64,000 nt of DNA from Pseudomonas viridiflava (GTDB lineage: Bacteria; Pseudomonadota; Gammaproteobacteria; Pseudomonadales; Pseudomonadaceae): NCBI RefSeq assembly GCF_003702045.1, contig NZ_RBTP01000061.1:1-64000 (forward strand), read 5' to 3'. Below the pieces are notes generated by a model, which had not been told where the DNA came from, did no database searches, and worked only from the letters and a program-made list of their open reading frames with translations. Positions 1 to 7,786 of the stretch are shown here, piece after piece (position 1 is the stretch's first letter; each line of letters starts with the position of its first letter). The translations under genes were made by a program, and so were the position numbers.

Positions 1-718
1 TAAGAGACAGCATCATGGCTTGCTTGACGTTGACGCATTCGAGTTTTTCAGTCATTTGACGCGCATAGAACTTCACGGTGCGTTCGGTGATATTCATGAT
101 CAGACCGATTTCACGGTAGGTCTTGCCCATGCTCAACCATCTGAGGAACTCGTTTTCACGAGGCGTCAATCGCAGGGCGTCTGATTGGGCAGAAGGCGTG
201 GGCCGGTTGTGGTGCGCAAGCTCACTGATACCTTTGATCACCAGCCTATTGGCCTCAACGCTCTGAATGAACTCGTTGTTATCAGCCTTCGCAGCCAGGT
301 GCATGGAGCCGAAGGTGCGACCCGGCTCGTGCAGTGGAACAGTGAAGCCGTGCTTTATCCCGTAACGCGCCGCCTGCCCGATGACTTCAAGGCCTGAATG
401 CCGTGGTCGCAGGACGTCACTCCAAAAGAAGGGCGCGGAGGTGTTGGCGGTGTGGATGATGATCGGATCTTTTTTATAAAGCGATTTTTCACGGTACGTC
501 GCCAGCCACTCGGCAGGGTAGTTGCTGAAGATGGAAACCCGCGAGCTGCCCAGTGGCGTCAGGTCAAGGTGCAAGTACGCAAAGTAGTCGACGTGCAACT
601 TACCGAACAGTTGGCCCACCGTGTCAATATAATCGGCTTCGCCGGTGCCGGGAATGCGTTGCTCGGCTTCAATAAGCAAATCCAACATCTGCGAGCCGTG
701 CTGCAGTGGCTTATGCAT
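1..718 (-). CDS. LuxR-type AHL-responsive transcriptional regulator (3' end outside window)
   Basis: Reading the minus strand from an ATG at 718 gives an open frame running off the left edge, so the last few residues are missing. Residues about 20-165 form an autoinducer-binding domain. The six residues typical of AHL-binding LuxR proteins are present: W71, Y75, D84, P85, W99 and G124. Residues about 180-239 form a GerE helix-turn-helix (LTPRENEFLRWLSMGKTYRE). In the family, AHL binding allows dimerisation and DNA binding in the cytoplasm. No luxI-like synthase lies in the window, so it may be a solo receptor or its synthase may lie beyond the left edge. An in-frame stop just upstream excludes an earlier ATG, and the ribosome-binding site is weak. 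Its position beside lipopeptide regulators suggests, but does not prove, quorum control of the toxin genes. Confidence 0.85.
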   Translation of the reverse strand, partial: MHKPLQHGSQMLDLLIEAEQRIPGTGEADYIDTVGQLFGKLHVDYFAYLHLDLTPLGSSRVSIFSNYPAEWLATYREKSLYKKDPIIIHTANTSAPFFWSDVLRPRHSGLEVIGQAARYGIKHGFTVPLHEPGRTFGSMHLAAKADNNEFIQSVEANRLVIKGISELAHHNRPTPSAQSDALRLTPRENEFLRWLSMGKTYREIGLIMNITERTVKFYARQMTEKLECVNVKQAMMLSL

Positions 719-1247
719 AAAGAGATAACCCGATGATATCCATTAGCGACACGTTTTGGTGCGTCGATTGTCCATTTAGAGTACCGCCTGTTGATGGTCC
801 GGTGTTTGGGAGTGCCGAACCTGTGCAAAGGCGCTAGAGCGCTGGAACATCAAAATAATTCAATACCCGCTCTCTACTTTTCAAATGATCGGTCAATTAA
901 AAGGGTCCCCGAAAACGGTCCGCTCGACGCGGAAAGAGGGCCTGGATCCATGAACGTTGTATTGCCATGCGGATTTGGATCCCATTCCTAGGCAAGACAG
1001 CAACAGGCTATATCGTTTCAGTGCGTCATACAACCCTAAAACGGTATTGCTTATAGTTTTTGGTTATAAGCGATATATCAATCCCATCTATAGGCTATCA
1101 GTCATCAATTAGTCAGACTGTTTAATGACCCTTAGTACACAAAAGTACCAATGGGAAGACAGGAAAGTCTCATTCAAACGTCCATATTAAATGTCACGCG
1201 TCATATTAAAAACAGGTGACTCAATGATTAACTTTACATGACGACCT
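719..1247. other. AT-richer intergenic region upstream of the AHL-type LuxR gene
   Basis: No convincing gene is visible between the LuxR start and the end of the outer-membrane lipoprotein gene. Short open frames here lack ribosome-binding sites and coding bias. A 7-bp inverted repeat, GCTTATA/TATAAGC with a 9-nt loop, lies at 1049-1071 and could be an operator or a small hairpin. I see no clear lux box and no syr-syp box in this stretch. Confidence 0.5.
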
Positions 1248-2720
1248 TCATAACAATGGCTTTCGAAGCTCACTGCGGTGGGGTTCAAAAGAAGCGGTCG
1301 TTGCAGAGGTCGTTTCTGTCCAGCCGCCGCCCAATGCTTTGTACAGATTGACCTCGGCAGTCAACTGCGCCAAACGATCCGAGATCAGGGTGCTTTGTGC
1401 GCTGTACAGTGAGCGCTGTGCGTCCAGCAGAGTAAGGCTGCTGTCCAGGCCGCTTCGGTAGCGCGCTTCAGCGAGGCGATAGTAATCTTCGTTGGCCTTC
1501 AATGAATCGCGTTGCGCAGCGAGCTGTTGGGTATAGGTCTGCCGGGCAGCCAAGCCGTTAGCCACTTCCTGGAAGGCGGTCTGAATGCTTTTTTCATACT
1601 GCGCCACCCGAATGTCTTTCTGGATTTTCGAATAATCCAGGCTTGCGCGAAGGTTGCCAGCGTTGAAGATCGGCAGATTGATCTGTGGCTGAAATAGCCA
1701 CGCTCCCGAGCCTGCCTTGAACAGGCCCGACAACTCGGTGCTCGATGTACCAGCGCTGGCGGTCAGGCTGATGCTGGGAAAGAAGGCGGCGCGCGCAGCG
1801 CCAATATTGGCATTGGCAGCCTTGAGCAGGTATTCGGCTTCCAGAATATCAGGACGGCGCTGCAGCAAGTCCGACGGCAGACCTGCGGGCACCGCTTCCA
1901 GCACTTCATTATTCAGGGGTTGACCGGGGAGGGCGTCTGCCACATTGGCGCCGACCAGCATCGTCAAGGCATTCAGGTCTTGCGCAACCAGCCTTTCATA
2001 ATTTGCCGATCGCGCACGTGCATCCTCCACTGACGTACGAGACTGGCTCACCGCCAGGGCGGAAGCGGTTCCGGCCGTGTTTTGCCGTAGTGTCAGGTCG
2101 AGGCTCTGTTCGTAGGTCTGCAAGGTATCGCGCGTCAGCTTCAGTTGTTCCTGATCGGCACGCCAGTTCAGGTAGGCGATGGCCACGTTCGCAACCAGGC
2201 TTAAGTGCGTGCTTCTAAGGGCCTGCTCGCTGGAGAGGTAAGTCTCCAGGTTCTGCTGAGTCAGGCTGCGATTGCGACCGAACAGGTCCAGCTCGTATGC
2301 GCTGATACCCAGTGTTGCAGAGTACGAACTGCTGATGGTGCGTTCGCCGAGTGACGACATATTTGCCGGCAGGCTCTGTCGGCTTCCAGACCCCGTCGCG
2401 GAAATGGCCGGAAACAGATCGCTTCGCTGTATACGATACTGCGCCTGATAAGCCTGGATGTTGAGCACTGCCACGCGCAGGTCGCGGTTGTTCGACAAAG
2501 AGAGCGCTATCACGTGTTCCAGTGCCGGATCGCGAAAGAAATTTCGCCACCCCTGGTCTGCTGCTGCGATCCCATCGGCCCCGGGAGCGGACATAGGCCC
2601 ATAAGCCGGACCGAGCGGGTAGTTCGAGGCGACAGAGGAGGGTGGGCGCTGGTAATCAGGAATGAGGGAACAACCACCCAGCAGCAAGCCTGCTGCGGCG
2701 CCGAGCAAAAAGCACTTCAT
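1248..2720 (-). CDS. NodT/OprM-family outer-membrane efflux lipoprotein
   Basis: This 490-aa protein is a TolC-like outer-membrane factor of RND or MacAB-type tripartite pumps. The start at 2720 gives a lipoprotein signal ending in the lipobox LLGGC, followed by SLIPDYQRP, which is typical of OprM/NodT. AAGG lies 8 nt before this ATG; an in-frame ATG at 2747 is less well placed. Two repeated OEP halves follow, with family motifs such as LARARSAN-like helices and RRPDILEAEYLLKAANANIGAARAAFFPSIS around residues 290-320. It lies about 50 nt downstream of the SalA/SyrF-type regulator on the same strand, so the two are probably cotranscribed. In P. syringae, PseA is an OM protein of this type in the syr-syp region. 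No inner-membrane RND pump gene is adjacent here, so its partner is unknown; the MacA-like adaptor nearby is one candidate. Confidence 0.88.
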   Translation of the reverse strand: MKCFLLGAAAGLLLGGCSLIPDYQRPPSSVASNYPLGPAYGPMSAPGADGIAAADQGWRNFFRDPALEHVIALSLSNNRDLRVAVLNIQAYQAQYRIQRSDLFPAISATGSGSRQSLPANMSSLGERTISSSYSATLGISAYELDLFGRNRSLTQQNLETYLSSEQALRSTHLSLVANVAIAYLNWRADQEQLKLTRDTLQTYEQSLDLTLRQNTAGTASALAVSQSRTSVEDARARSANYERLVAQDLNALTMLVGANVADALPGQPLNNEVLEAVPAGLPSDLLQRRPDILEAEYLLKAANANIGAARAAFFPSISLTASAGTSSTELSGLFKAGSGAWLFQPQINLPIFNAGNLRASLDYSKIQKDIRVAQYEKSIQTAFQEVANGLAARQTYTQQLAAQRDSLKANEDYYRLAEARYRSGLDSSLTLLDAQRSLYSAQSTLISDRLAQLTAEVNLYKALGGGWTETTSATTASFEPHRSELRKPLL

Positions 2721-2768
2721 AGGGACAGCCTTTTTTGAGGAAAACATCAGCCCGCAGCAGTTGGGGGG

Positions 2769-3578
2769 CTAAGCAGTCTGAGAGACGCCAATCATCCACT
2801 TGACCAGGCCATGACGACCTTTGACACCCAGCTTGGCCGCGGCCCGCTTCAGATACGTTTCGATGGAGCTGTTCTTGACGTGTAGTTTCTCGGCCATTTC
2901 CGGAACGGTCGCACCGGCAAGCAGGCCAAGACAGATTTCCTTTTCTCGCAATGAAAGCCTGACATCCGAGTGCGTCAGCTTTTCGTTGAAATCGCGTTGC
3001 AACTGTTGTCCGCCCAGTGCCATTGCATCACCTTCGGCGGGCACGTTGCATAGATTGCGGGTGGCTTGCGCGTGACGCTCGAGCAAGGGCAACAGCGTTT
3101 CAGAGAAATTTTTAAGGAAAGACAGCTCGTGTAGAGAGAAATCGCGCAAGGGTTGTTGACGGTGCAGGGAGATCACGCAGCGCCGATTCGATTTGCGCGA
3201 CACCAGATTGCACTGATACGCCACCGAGGAACCTGTCGCATCACCAGGTACATCGCTGAACGGGTACCTGAGGTGGATCAGCAGCGAGTCATCGACGTTG
3301 ACCATGCGCGTGAGCAGCATCTGGCTGTCCTGAGAGGGCGTCGAAAGAGCTTGTTTCTGTTCCGCGCCTTCGCGTCCCAACGGCTGAATGCTGATGATGC
3401 TGGCTTCGTTTTCGTCAATCGTCCACTCGCTCAGGTCCAGCAGGTCAATGGGTACTGACGCTGTGATGAGCTGGTACATATTGGAAACGAACTGCACATC
3501 GCCGACACTTGATATCAAACGTCCCAGTTCAAGAAAATAAGCAGGTTGTTTCCCCGTCATACGTAGATTTGCATTCAT
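2769..3578 (-). CDS. LuxR-family regulator of SalA/SyrF/SyrG type
   Basis: A 269-aa protein with a C-terminal LuxR helix-turn-helix at about residues 205-262 (LSLREKEICLGLLAGATVPE, then SSIETYLKRAAAKLGVKGR). The N-terminal 190 residues lack the AHL-binding signature. This architecture fits the SalA/SyrF/SyrG/RfiA regulators, which control syringomycin-type lipopeptide genes by binding the syr-syp box. The ATG at 3578 is preferred; a GTG lies one codon earlier. The gene precedes the NodT lipoprotein gene on the same strand. The divergent upstream region carries a strong syr-syp box at 3982-4001 facing the MacA-like gene. A half-matching site lies at 3732-3751 (TGTAAGG-N6-GGGGACA). It is the most likely local activator of the NRPS genes, although that link is inferred from family and context. 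Confidence 0.85.
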   Translation of the reverse strand: MNANLRMTGKQPAYFLELGRLISSVGDVQFVSNMYQLITASVPIDLLDLSEWTIDENEASIISIQPLGREGAEQKQALSTPSQDSQMLLTRMVNVDDSLLIHLRYPFSDVPGDATGSSVAYQCNLVSRKSNRRCVISLHRQQPLRDFSLHELSFLKNFSETLLPLLERHAQATRNLCNVPAEGDAMALGGQQLQRDFNEKLTHSDVRLSLREKEICLGLLAGATVPEMAEKLHVKNSSIETYLKRAAAKLGVKGRHGLVKWMIGVSQTA

Positions 3579-3981
3579 CACACGTGCGCCCCCATGGCAG
3601 CTGTTTCCGATGGAATCCAGGATCGCATCCGCATCGGAAGTCCATTGACATCTCGCCTCATGGCGTCTGTATCTTGTAGGACAATAGCTCTAATTTAGAG
3701 ACGAATATACACAGCCGCTTCGGAAGACGTCTGTAAGGGAAACCGGGGACAATCTGTCATGCCTGTGCTTGAACCCCGAAGGCCCGCGATCGATAGAGAA
3801 GAACTGACGTAGTCGAAAGTCAAATTCCCAAAGGGCACGAACGAATTCCGGACCGGTTATTGGTCAGTAGTGACGGGATATGAGGTCCTGTTCGGACGCT
3901 CACACATCAGAACTCACCGACCGCTATCAAGTCGTCATTGCTCAGCGCTGACCGTCTTTAGCATGAGCGCTCAAAGTGTCG

Positions 3982-4001
3982 TGTCCCCGATTGCCGGGAC
4001 A
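3982..4001 (+). promoter_or_regulatory. syr-syp box upstream of the MacA-like gene
   Basis: The site reads TGTCCCC-N6-CGGGACA. It matches the published syr-syp box consensus TGtCccg-N6-cggGaCA at all positions but one (C for g in the left arm). In P. syringae this dyad is the target of SyrF-type LuxR regulators. It sits 173 nt before the chosen GTG start of the adaptor gene, which shows that the longer open frame beginning upstream of it is not the real start. Confidence 0.8.
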
Positions 4002-4173
4002 GACCTGTACGGGGCTGAATGCTTCCATTCCATGTCTCTTGAGTCAGCCGTATGACTTCGGATTTCGCGCGCAAGCGGCATCGATAAGGAAACCTGTTCA
4101 TGTACGTCTTTTACCCTGGGTTGCTGGAATGGGCACGTGCTGGATCCCAGCCAACGGCAAATGGGGGCAGGGC

Positions 4174-5355
4174 GTGAGAATCTGGCGTTTCTTTCGCACG
4201 CTCAATTACCGCAAGCTCATTTTGCGACTGATCTTCATAGACCTGACCATCACGCTGGCAGGCTACGCCTTCTATAAAGCTGTCAGCGAAGACGCTGCCC
4301 CTGTGTACTTGACTGCTGCCGTTGAAGTCACGGACATTGAGCACGCGGTATTGGCAGACGGCGTACTCCAGGGAAAACAACAGGTCGACGTGGGGGCGCA
4401 AGTTTCCGGGCAGCTAAAAACACTCAACGTCGCACCCGGCGATAACGTTCGCAAAGACCAACTGCTTGCCGAAATAGATCCTTTACCTGCGCGCAATGCG
4501 TTACGTCAGGCGATTGTCAGCCATGAGCAACTCATCGCTCAGAAAGATGCGACAGCCGAGCAACTGAAACTCGCAGCACAGACCTACAAACGTTACGAGG
4601 AATTGGGACCGCAAGCTGCAGTTTCCCAAGATGACTACGACAAGGCAAAAGCTGACTATAGGGAACTGCAGGCCAGCCTGACGTCACTTGAGGCCCAAGT
4701 AAGAGCCGCACAGATCAAGATAGAGACAGCCAGGATCGAGCTGGGGTATACGCGCATTCTTGCGCCTATGGATGGCAAGGTTTTAGCGATTGTCACGCAG
4801 GAGGGCCAGACCGTCATTGCGGAACAGGCACCGCCCGTTATTCTGAAAATGGCCCAGCTTGACACCATGACGATAAAGGCTCGTGTCGCTGAGGCCGACG
4901 TGGTGAACATTCACCCAGGGCTTCCGATCTACTTCACCATACTGGGCGATCGTGATAAGCGATACGACGCAACCCTGAGCGCCATCGAGCCAGGCCCCGA
5001 CCGTTTCGCCAGCCAAGCCAGTGGAGCAGGGCGCTCGAACGACGCGGTATTCTACAACGCCTCCTTCAACGTTCCCAATCCGGATGGCCGATTGAGAATA
5101 AACATGTCTGCCCAGGTGCGAATCGTTCTTGAAGTGGCGAAAGACGTCCTGACGATTCCAGTTGCCGCGCTGGGCAAACGTAACCCGGAAGGTACGTTCC
5201 CGGTTCGTGTCGTTGATGAGCGTGCGCACATCAAGACCGAAAACATCCGCACGGGCATCAATAATAATGTGCGTGTGCAGGTCATGTCTGGATTGAAGGC
5301 AGGTGAGAAGGTAGTGATTGGAGAGACGTTGAAAAGCGAATCTTCAGGTACATAG
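4174..5355 (+). CDS. MacA-like periplasmic adaptor (membrane fusion protein)
   Basis: From the GTG at 4174, preceded by GGGGGCAGGG, the product is 393 aa. Residues about 14-34 form one N-terminal membrane anchor (LILRLIFIDLTITLAGYAFY). A biotinyl-lipoyl half-motif follows (VDVGAQVSGQLKTLNVAPGD), then a long alpha-helical hairpin (about 110-190), the second lipoyl half (GYTRILAPMDGKVL) and beta-barrel domains. This is the MacA/HlyD adaptor layout used with MacB-type ABC exporters and a TolC-like channel. In P. syringae, PseE and SyfC are similar adaptors for lipopeptide export. Normally macB follows directly, but here about 800 bp of gene-poor DNA follows, so the adaptor is an orphan or its partner has been lost or moved. 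The syr-syp box upstream ties it to toxin regulation. An in-frame ATG at 4129 is an alternative start with a poorer ribosome-binding site. Confidence 0.85.
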   Translation: MRIWRFFRTLNYRKLILRLIFIDLTITLAGYAFYKAVSEDAAPVYLTAAVEVTDIEHAVLADGVLQGKQQVDVGAQVSGQLKTLNVAPGDNVRKDQLLAEIDPLPARNALRQAIVSHEQLIAQKDATAEQLKLAAQTYKRYEELGPQAAVSQDDYDKAKADYRELQASLTSLEAQVRAAQIKIETARIELGYTRILAPMDGKVLAIVTQEGQTVIAEQAPPVILKMAQLDTMTIKARVAEADVVNIHPGLPIYFTILGDRDKRYDATLSAIEPGPDRFASQASGAGRSNDAVFYNASFNVPNPDGRLRINMSAQVRIVLEVAKDVLTIPVAALGKRNPEGTFPVRVVDERAHIKTENIRTGINNNVRVQVMSGLKAGEKVVIGETLKSESSGT

Positions 5356-6141
5356 CCGGTAGGCTGTGATCCACAGTCATTCTATTAACTCAACTAAATA
5401 CACGTTTAGTCGTGTTATCAATGCACGTGCTTTGTAACCAACGCGGGTGAGGGGAAAGATGCTGTTTATAACAGCGCAGTCATTGGCATTTCACGCAATA
5501 GCATGGATGTTTTCACTTGGGCTTATCCGCGTCAAGCCTTCACCTTAAAATCCTGGTCGTGCAGCTGTCGGTTCGGTTTCCATAGGCGCCATTGACACAT
5601 TAGACACCCGTAATAAATAAGTATTTTGTACGGTCCGGGTGCCCGTCATCGTATGCGATCTTCCAGCCTATAAATGTCTGACGGGACGGAGATCAGTGAT
5701 CGCTGAAGGATCTGCCCGGTAGCATTTCTTTTCTGGATATCCCCGGGTGACGTTGTGCAGTTTTTCTTCGCATTGACGTGATGACTGTCAGCGCATAGAC
5801 GATCCAGGCAAACCATACTTATGGTTTAGCTGAGTTGCCGTCGCTACCAATCAGCCCGTTGGACTCAAATGATCTGCGCTTCAGGCCATTGCCGGTTCAA
5901 CCGACTACTGAGGATCAGGCATTCTTTAGCGTGCTGGTTGAAACCGTGGATGGTGGGCGCAGATTTATGAACCAAGAAAGCTCCCGGGCCAAATGACGAA
6001 CCGTCACTCAGCCGGAAAGGTATTGCGGTACGTTTATGTGAATCGATGAGCCTTGGTTGATCGCAGGTTGAGGGGGCGGGATTCAGGTTCAGGTAATGAC
6101 GCGAAATTTGTCCCGCTACGCTCCTGATAATGCAACAGCTT
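5356..6141. other. Gene-poor region between the MacA-like gene and dif
   Basis: About 790 bp carry no intact gene. A MacB gene would be expected here and is absent. The DNA is AT-richer than its flanks, which is common at the terminus and at island edges. A weak hairpin CTGTG/CACAG follows the MacA-like stop. The only coding-like piece is the fragment described at 5799-5996. Confidence 0.6.
5799..5996 (+). pseudogene. Possible 3' gene remnant (65 codons, no start)
   Basis: An open frame without a plausible start codon ends at a TGA at 5994-5996. Its last residues, TVDGGRRFMNQESSRAK, and a proline-rich stretch (LPSLPISPLD) look like a real C-terminal end. A stop at 5796-5798 closes it upstream. 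I cannot assign a family. It may be the tail of a gene deleted near dif, or chance. Confidence 0.2.
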
Positions 6142-6169
6142 ATGTCGCATAATGTATATTATGTTAAAT
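6142..6169 (+). other. dif: Chromosomal dif site (XerCD recombination site)
   Basis: The 28 bp consist of a XerC-side arm ATGTCGCATAA (6142-6152), a 6-bp centre TGTATA (6153-6158) and a XerD-side arm TTATGTTAAAT (6159-6169). The final 23 positions are identical to the E. coli and Pseudomonas dif core; only the outermost XerC-side bases differ. In the cell XerC and XerD resolve chromosome dimers here under FtsK control, so this marks the replication terminus. The FtsK-orienting motif GGGNAGGG occurs at 4165-4172, left of dif on the plus strand. Its complement occurs to the right (for example 14673-14680, 25922-25929, 32246-32253, 36977-36984), as expected if both arms point to this site; I did not scan exhaustively. 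A dif-like site carried by an integrated element is the alternative. Confidence 0.9.
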
Positions 6170-6181
6170 TGTGTCTATCTG

Positions 6182-6373
6182 TTACTTGACCCTGCCGCGC
6201 CATCTTCGACCGGTTCCTCTTCGCTGCTGACGTTGATTATTAGTCGGCGGCCATTTCTTCTCGCGAGAGCTTTTGGTGGCGGCCAGTGCATCGTCCATGC
6301 ATTGACGCTTGGTGAGCTCACGACCGCCAGTACTCAAGAGGCATAAGCAACCACCCATAAACACAAGCTTCAT
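6182..6373 (-). CDS. Small hypothetical protein, possibly exported
   Basis: The ATG at 6373 overlaps the stop of the upstream DUF3429-like gene by one base (TGATG), a layout typical of translational coupling. The 63-residue product begins MKLVFMGGCLCLLSTGG, which could be a short signal or lipoprotein leader, and continues as a basic, low-complexity tail (RQQRRGTGRRWRGRVK). I recognise no family. The 3' end almost reaches the dif site. An opposite-strand frame of similar length overlaps it, so coding status is uncertain. Confidence 0.35.
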   Translation of the reverse strand: MKLVFMGGCLCLLSTGGRELTKRQCMDDALAATKSSREKKWPPTNNQRQQRRGTGRRWRGRVK

Positions 6374-6834
6374 CAATGAAGCGTTTCAACCACCGCGGCA
6401 AACAGCAAGCAGACACTCGCCACGCCGGTAAGCTGTAATCGCATCGGCAAGTACCACGCAGGCATGCTTATAACCCGCGAAAGCTGCCTGTCCTGCCGGA
6501 GTTGGGCAACCAAGCCGACGACCAACAATACGCAACCCACCGGTATTGGCAATAACGTGGCAATCCAGGCAATAAGCGCAGGCATGACGCTCCAGATGAA
6601 TCGTTGGCTGCGCTGCTCCGCGCTCATGTCTTGCACGGTCATGGCGAAGCCCCAGTGCAAAGCGCCGACAAAGCTCAGAATGACGGCACCATAGTTGACT
6701 AGCGCAATCGCAATCAACGGCCGATAGTCCATAGAGAACGGGATGAGCAGCGTCAGAAAAATAAACGGCAACAGACCGCCATAACCCAACCATTTGACGT
6801 GTTTTGACTGAGAGGTTGAAGGTAACGCGTTCAT
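6373..6834 (-). CDS. DUF3429-family inner-membrane protein
   Basis: A 153-aa protein with about five hydrophobic segments (around residues 18-33, 40-62, 80-95, 97-112 and 133-150). The pattern GALHWGFAM at about 56-64 is typical of the small DUF3429 membrane proteins widespread in proteobacteria; their function is unknown. AAGGA lies 8 nt before the ATG. A small open frame is translationally coupled to its 3' end. Nothing suggests a link to the toxin genes. Confidence 0.75.
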   Translation of the reverse strand: MNALPSTSQSKHVKWLGYGGLLPFIFLTLLIPFSMDYRPLIAIALVNYGAVILSFVGALHWGFAMTVQDMSAEQRSQRFIWSVMPALIAWIATLLPIPVGCVLLVVGLVAQLRQDRQLSRVISMPAWYLPMRLQLTGVASVCLLFAAVVETLH

Positions 6835-6968
6835 TTGAATTCCTTGCAGTGAGCGACACTCAAAACGTTAAGCTCAACAGCGCCGATTGGGCGAGCCGGT
6901 TGAGCTTCTCCCAAAGGGTACAGAGCGTCTGTAGGTATGTGAAATTGGACAATCAAGCCACCTTCAGT

Positions 6969-7583
6969 TCATTTCCCCTGCGCGGCCTCAAGGGCTTTAT
7001 AAATCCTCGACACCACTTGGCTCGTAGCGTCTTCGATCGTTCCCTCATTACGGCACAACCCCCAGCCGTTTTCTGAGACCGCTCGCTCAAATGACTTTGT
7101 GCAAGCGGCATGCTCTTCCAGCGTATGGATTACCGTACTGCCCAGCCCACGCCGTCGTTTTGCTGCCCTGGCCCATGAGATATCCGGGTCGGTTACGACG
7201 CCGATATGCAGGTCGGGTATGCGCACGTTTCGATCCATGTTCAATTGCAGAATCTCTGCAAACGGGATTATCCGGCGGAACGCGGCATCCGATGGGTACC
7301 AGCGATCAATCAGGATAATGCTTTCCGGCGGCTGTTGAGTCAGCACGTGCCGGGAAATCCAGTCACGGCTATCCGCCAGGTGCTCACAAATCTTCAGCTC
7401 CAGCGGTCGTGTAGGATCTTTGGTGAACGCATCAACGAGCGCCATTATCTCAGCCCGACGGGGATCGCTTTTTTTCTCGCAGAGCCGGATTACCTTATGG
7501 TTGTCCGCCCGCAGTACTGTGGTGACGGCCTCCAGCAGTGTGGTTTTGCCGACGCCTTTGGGCCCATCCAGAGAAACGAACAT
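6969..7583 (-). CDS. Thymidylate kinase-like P-loop protein
   Basis: The frame is open from 7607. The start at 7583 gives MFVSLDGPKGVGKTTLLEA, which places the Walker A loop at the very N-terminus as in dTMP kinases; the 8 extra upstream residues (MWAFWRLL) look spurious. The 204-aa product also has DRWYPSDAAFR at about residue 98, matching the DR(Y/W) substrate motif, and a basic LID-like stretch AAKRRRGLGS at about 143. The family phosphorylates dTMP to dTDP. This one is divergent and is probably not the housekeeping tmk, so its substrate is uncertain. It is a single gene between the DUF3429 gene and the porin. Confidence 0.75.
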   Translation of the reverse strand: MFVSLDGPKGVGKTTLLEAVTTVLRADNHKVIRLCEKKSDPRRAEIMALVDAFTKDPTRPLELKICEHLADSRDWISRHVLTQQPPESIILIDRWYPSDAAFRRIIPFAEILQLNMDRNVRIPDLHIGVVTDPDISWARAAKRRRGLGSTVIHTLEEHAACTKSFERAVSENGWGLCRNEGTIEDATSQVVSRIYKALEAAQGK

Positions 7584-7786
7584 CAGTAATCGCCAAAAAG
7601 CCCACATGAACGGGCAAAGATGATCACTCTAACCCGGTTCATAGCCAACGGGTTTCAAAATACCGAGTCATGAATCACGAATGTATCGCGGTCGTGATCT
7701 CATAAAAAGTCGGCACATCCACTCAATCCCTCAGCGCCGACTTCGCAGACCCTCTTCATACGCCCGTTACCCCCGGTTTCCGACTA

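Noticed and set aside
3976..4173. Upstream extension of the MacA-like protein
   Set aside because: It would translate through the syr-syp box, and the membrane anchor starts only after the GTG at 4174.
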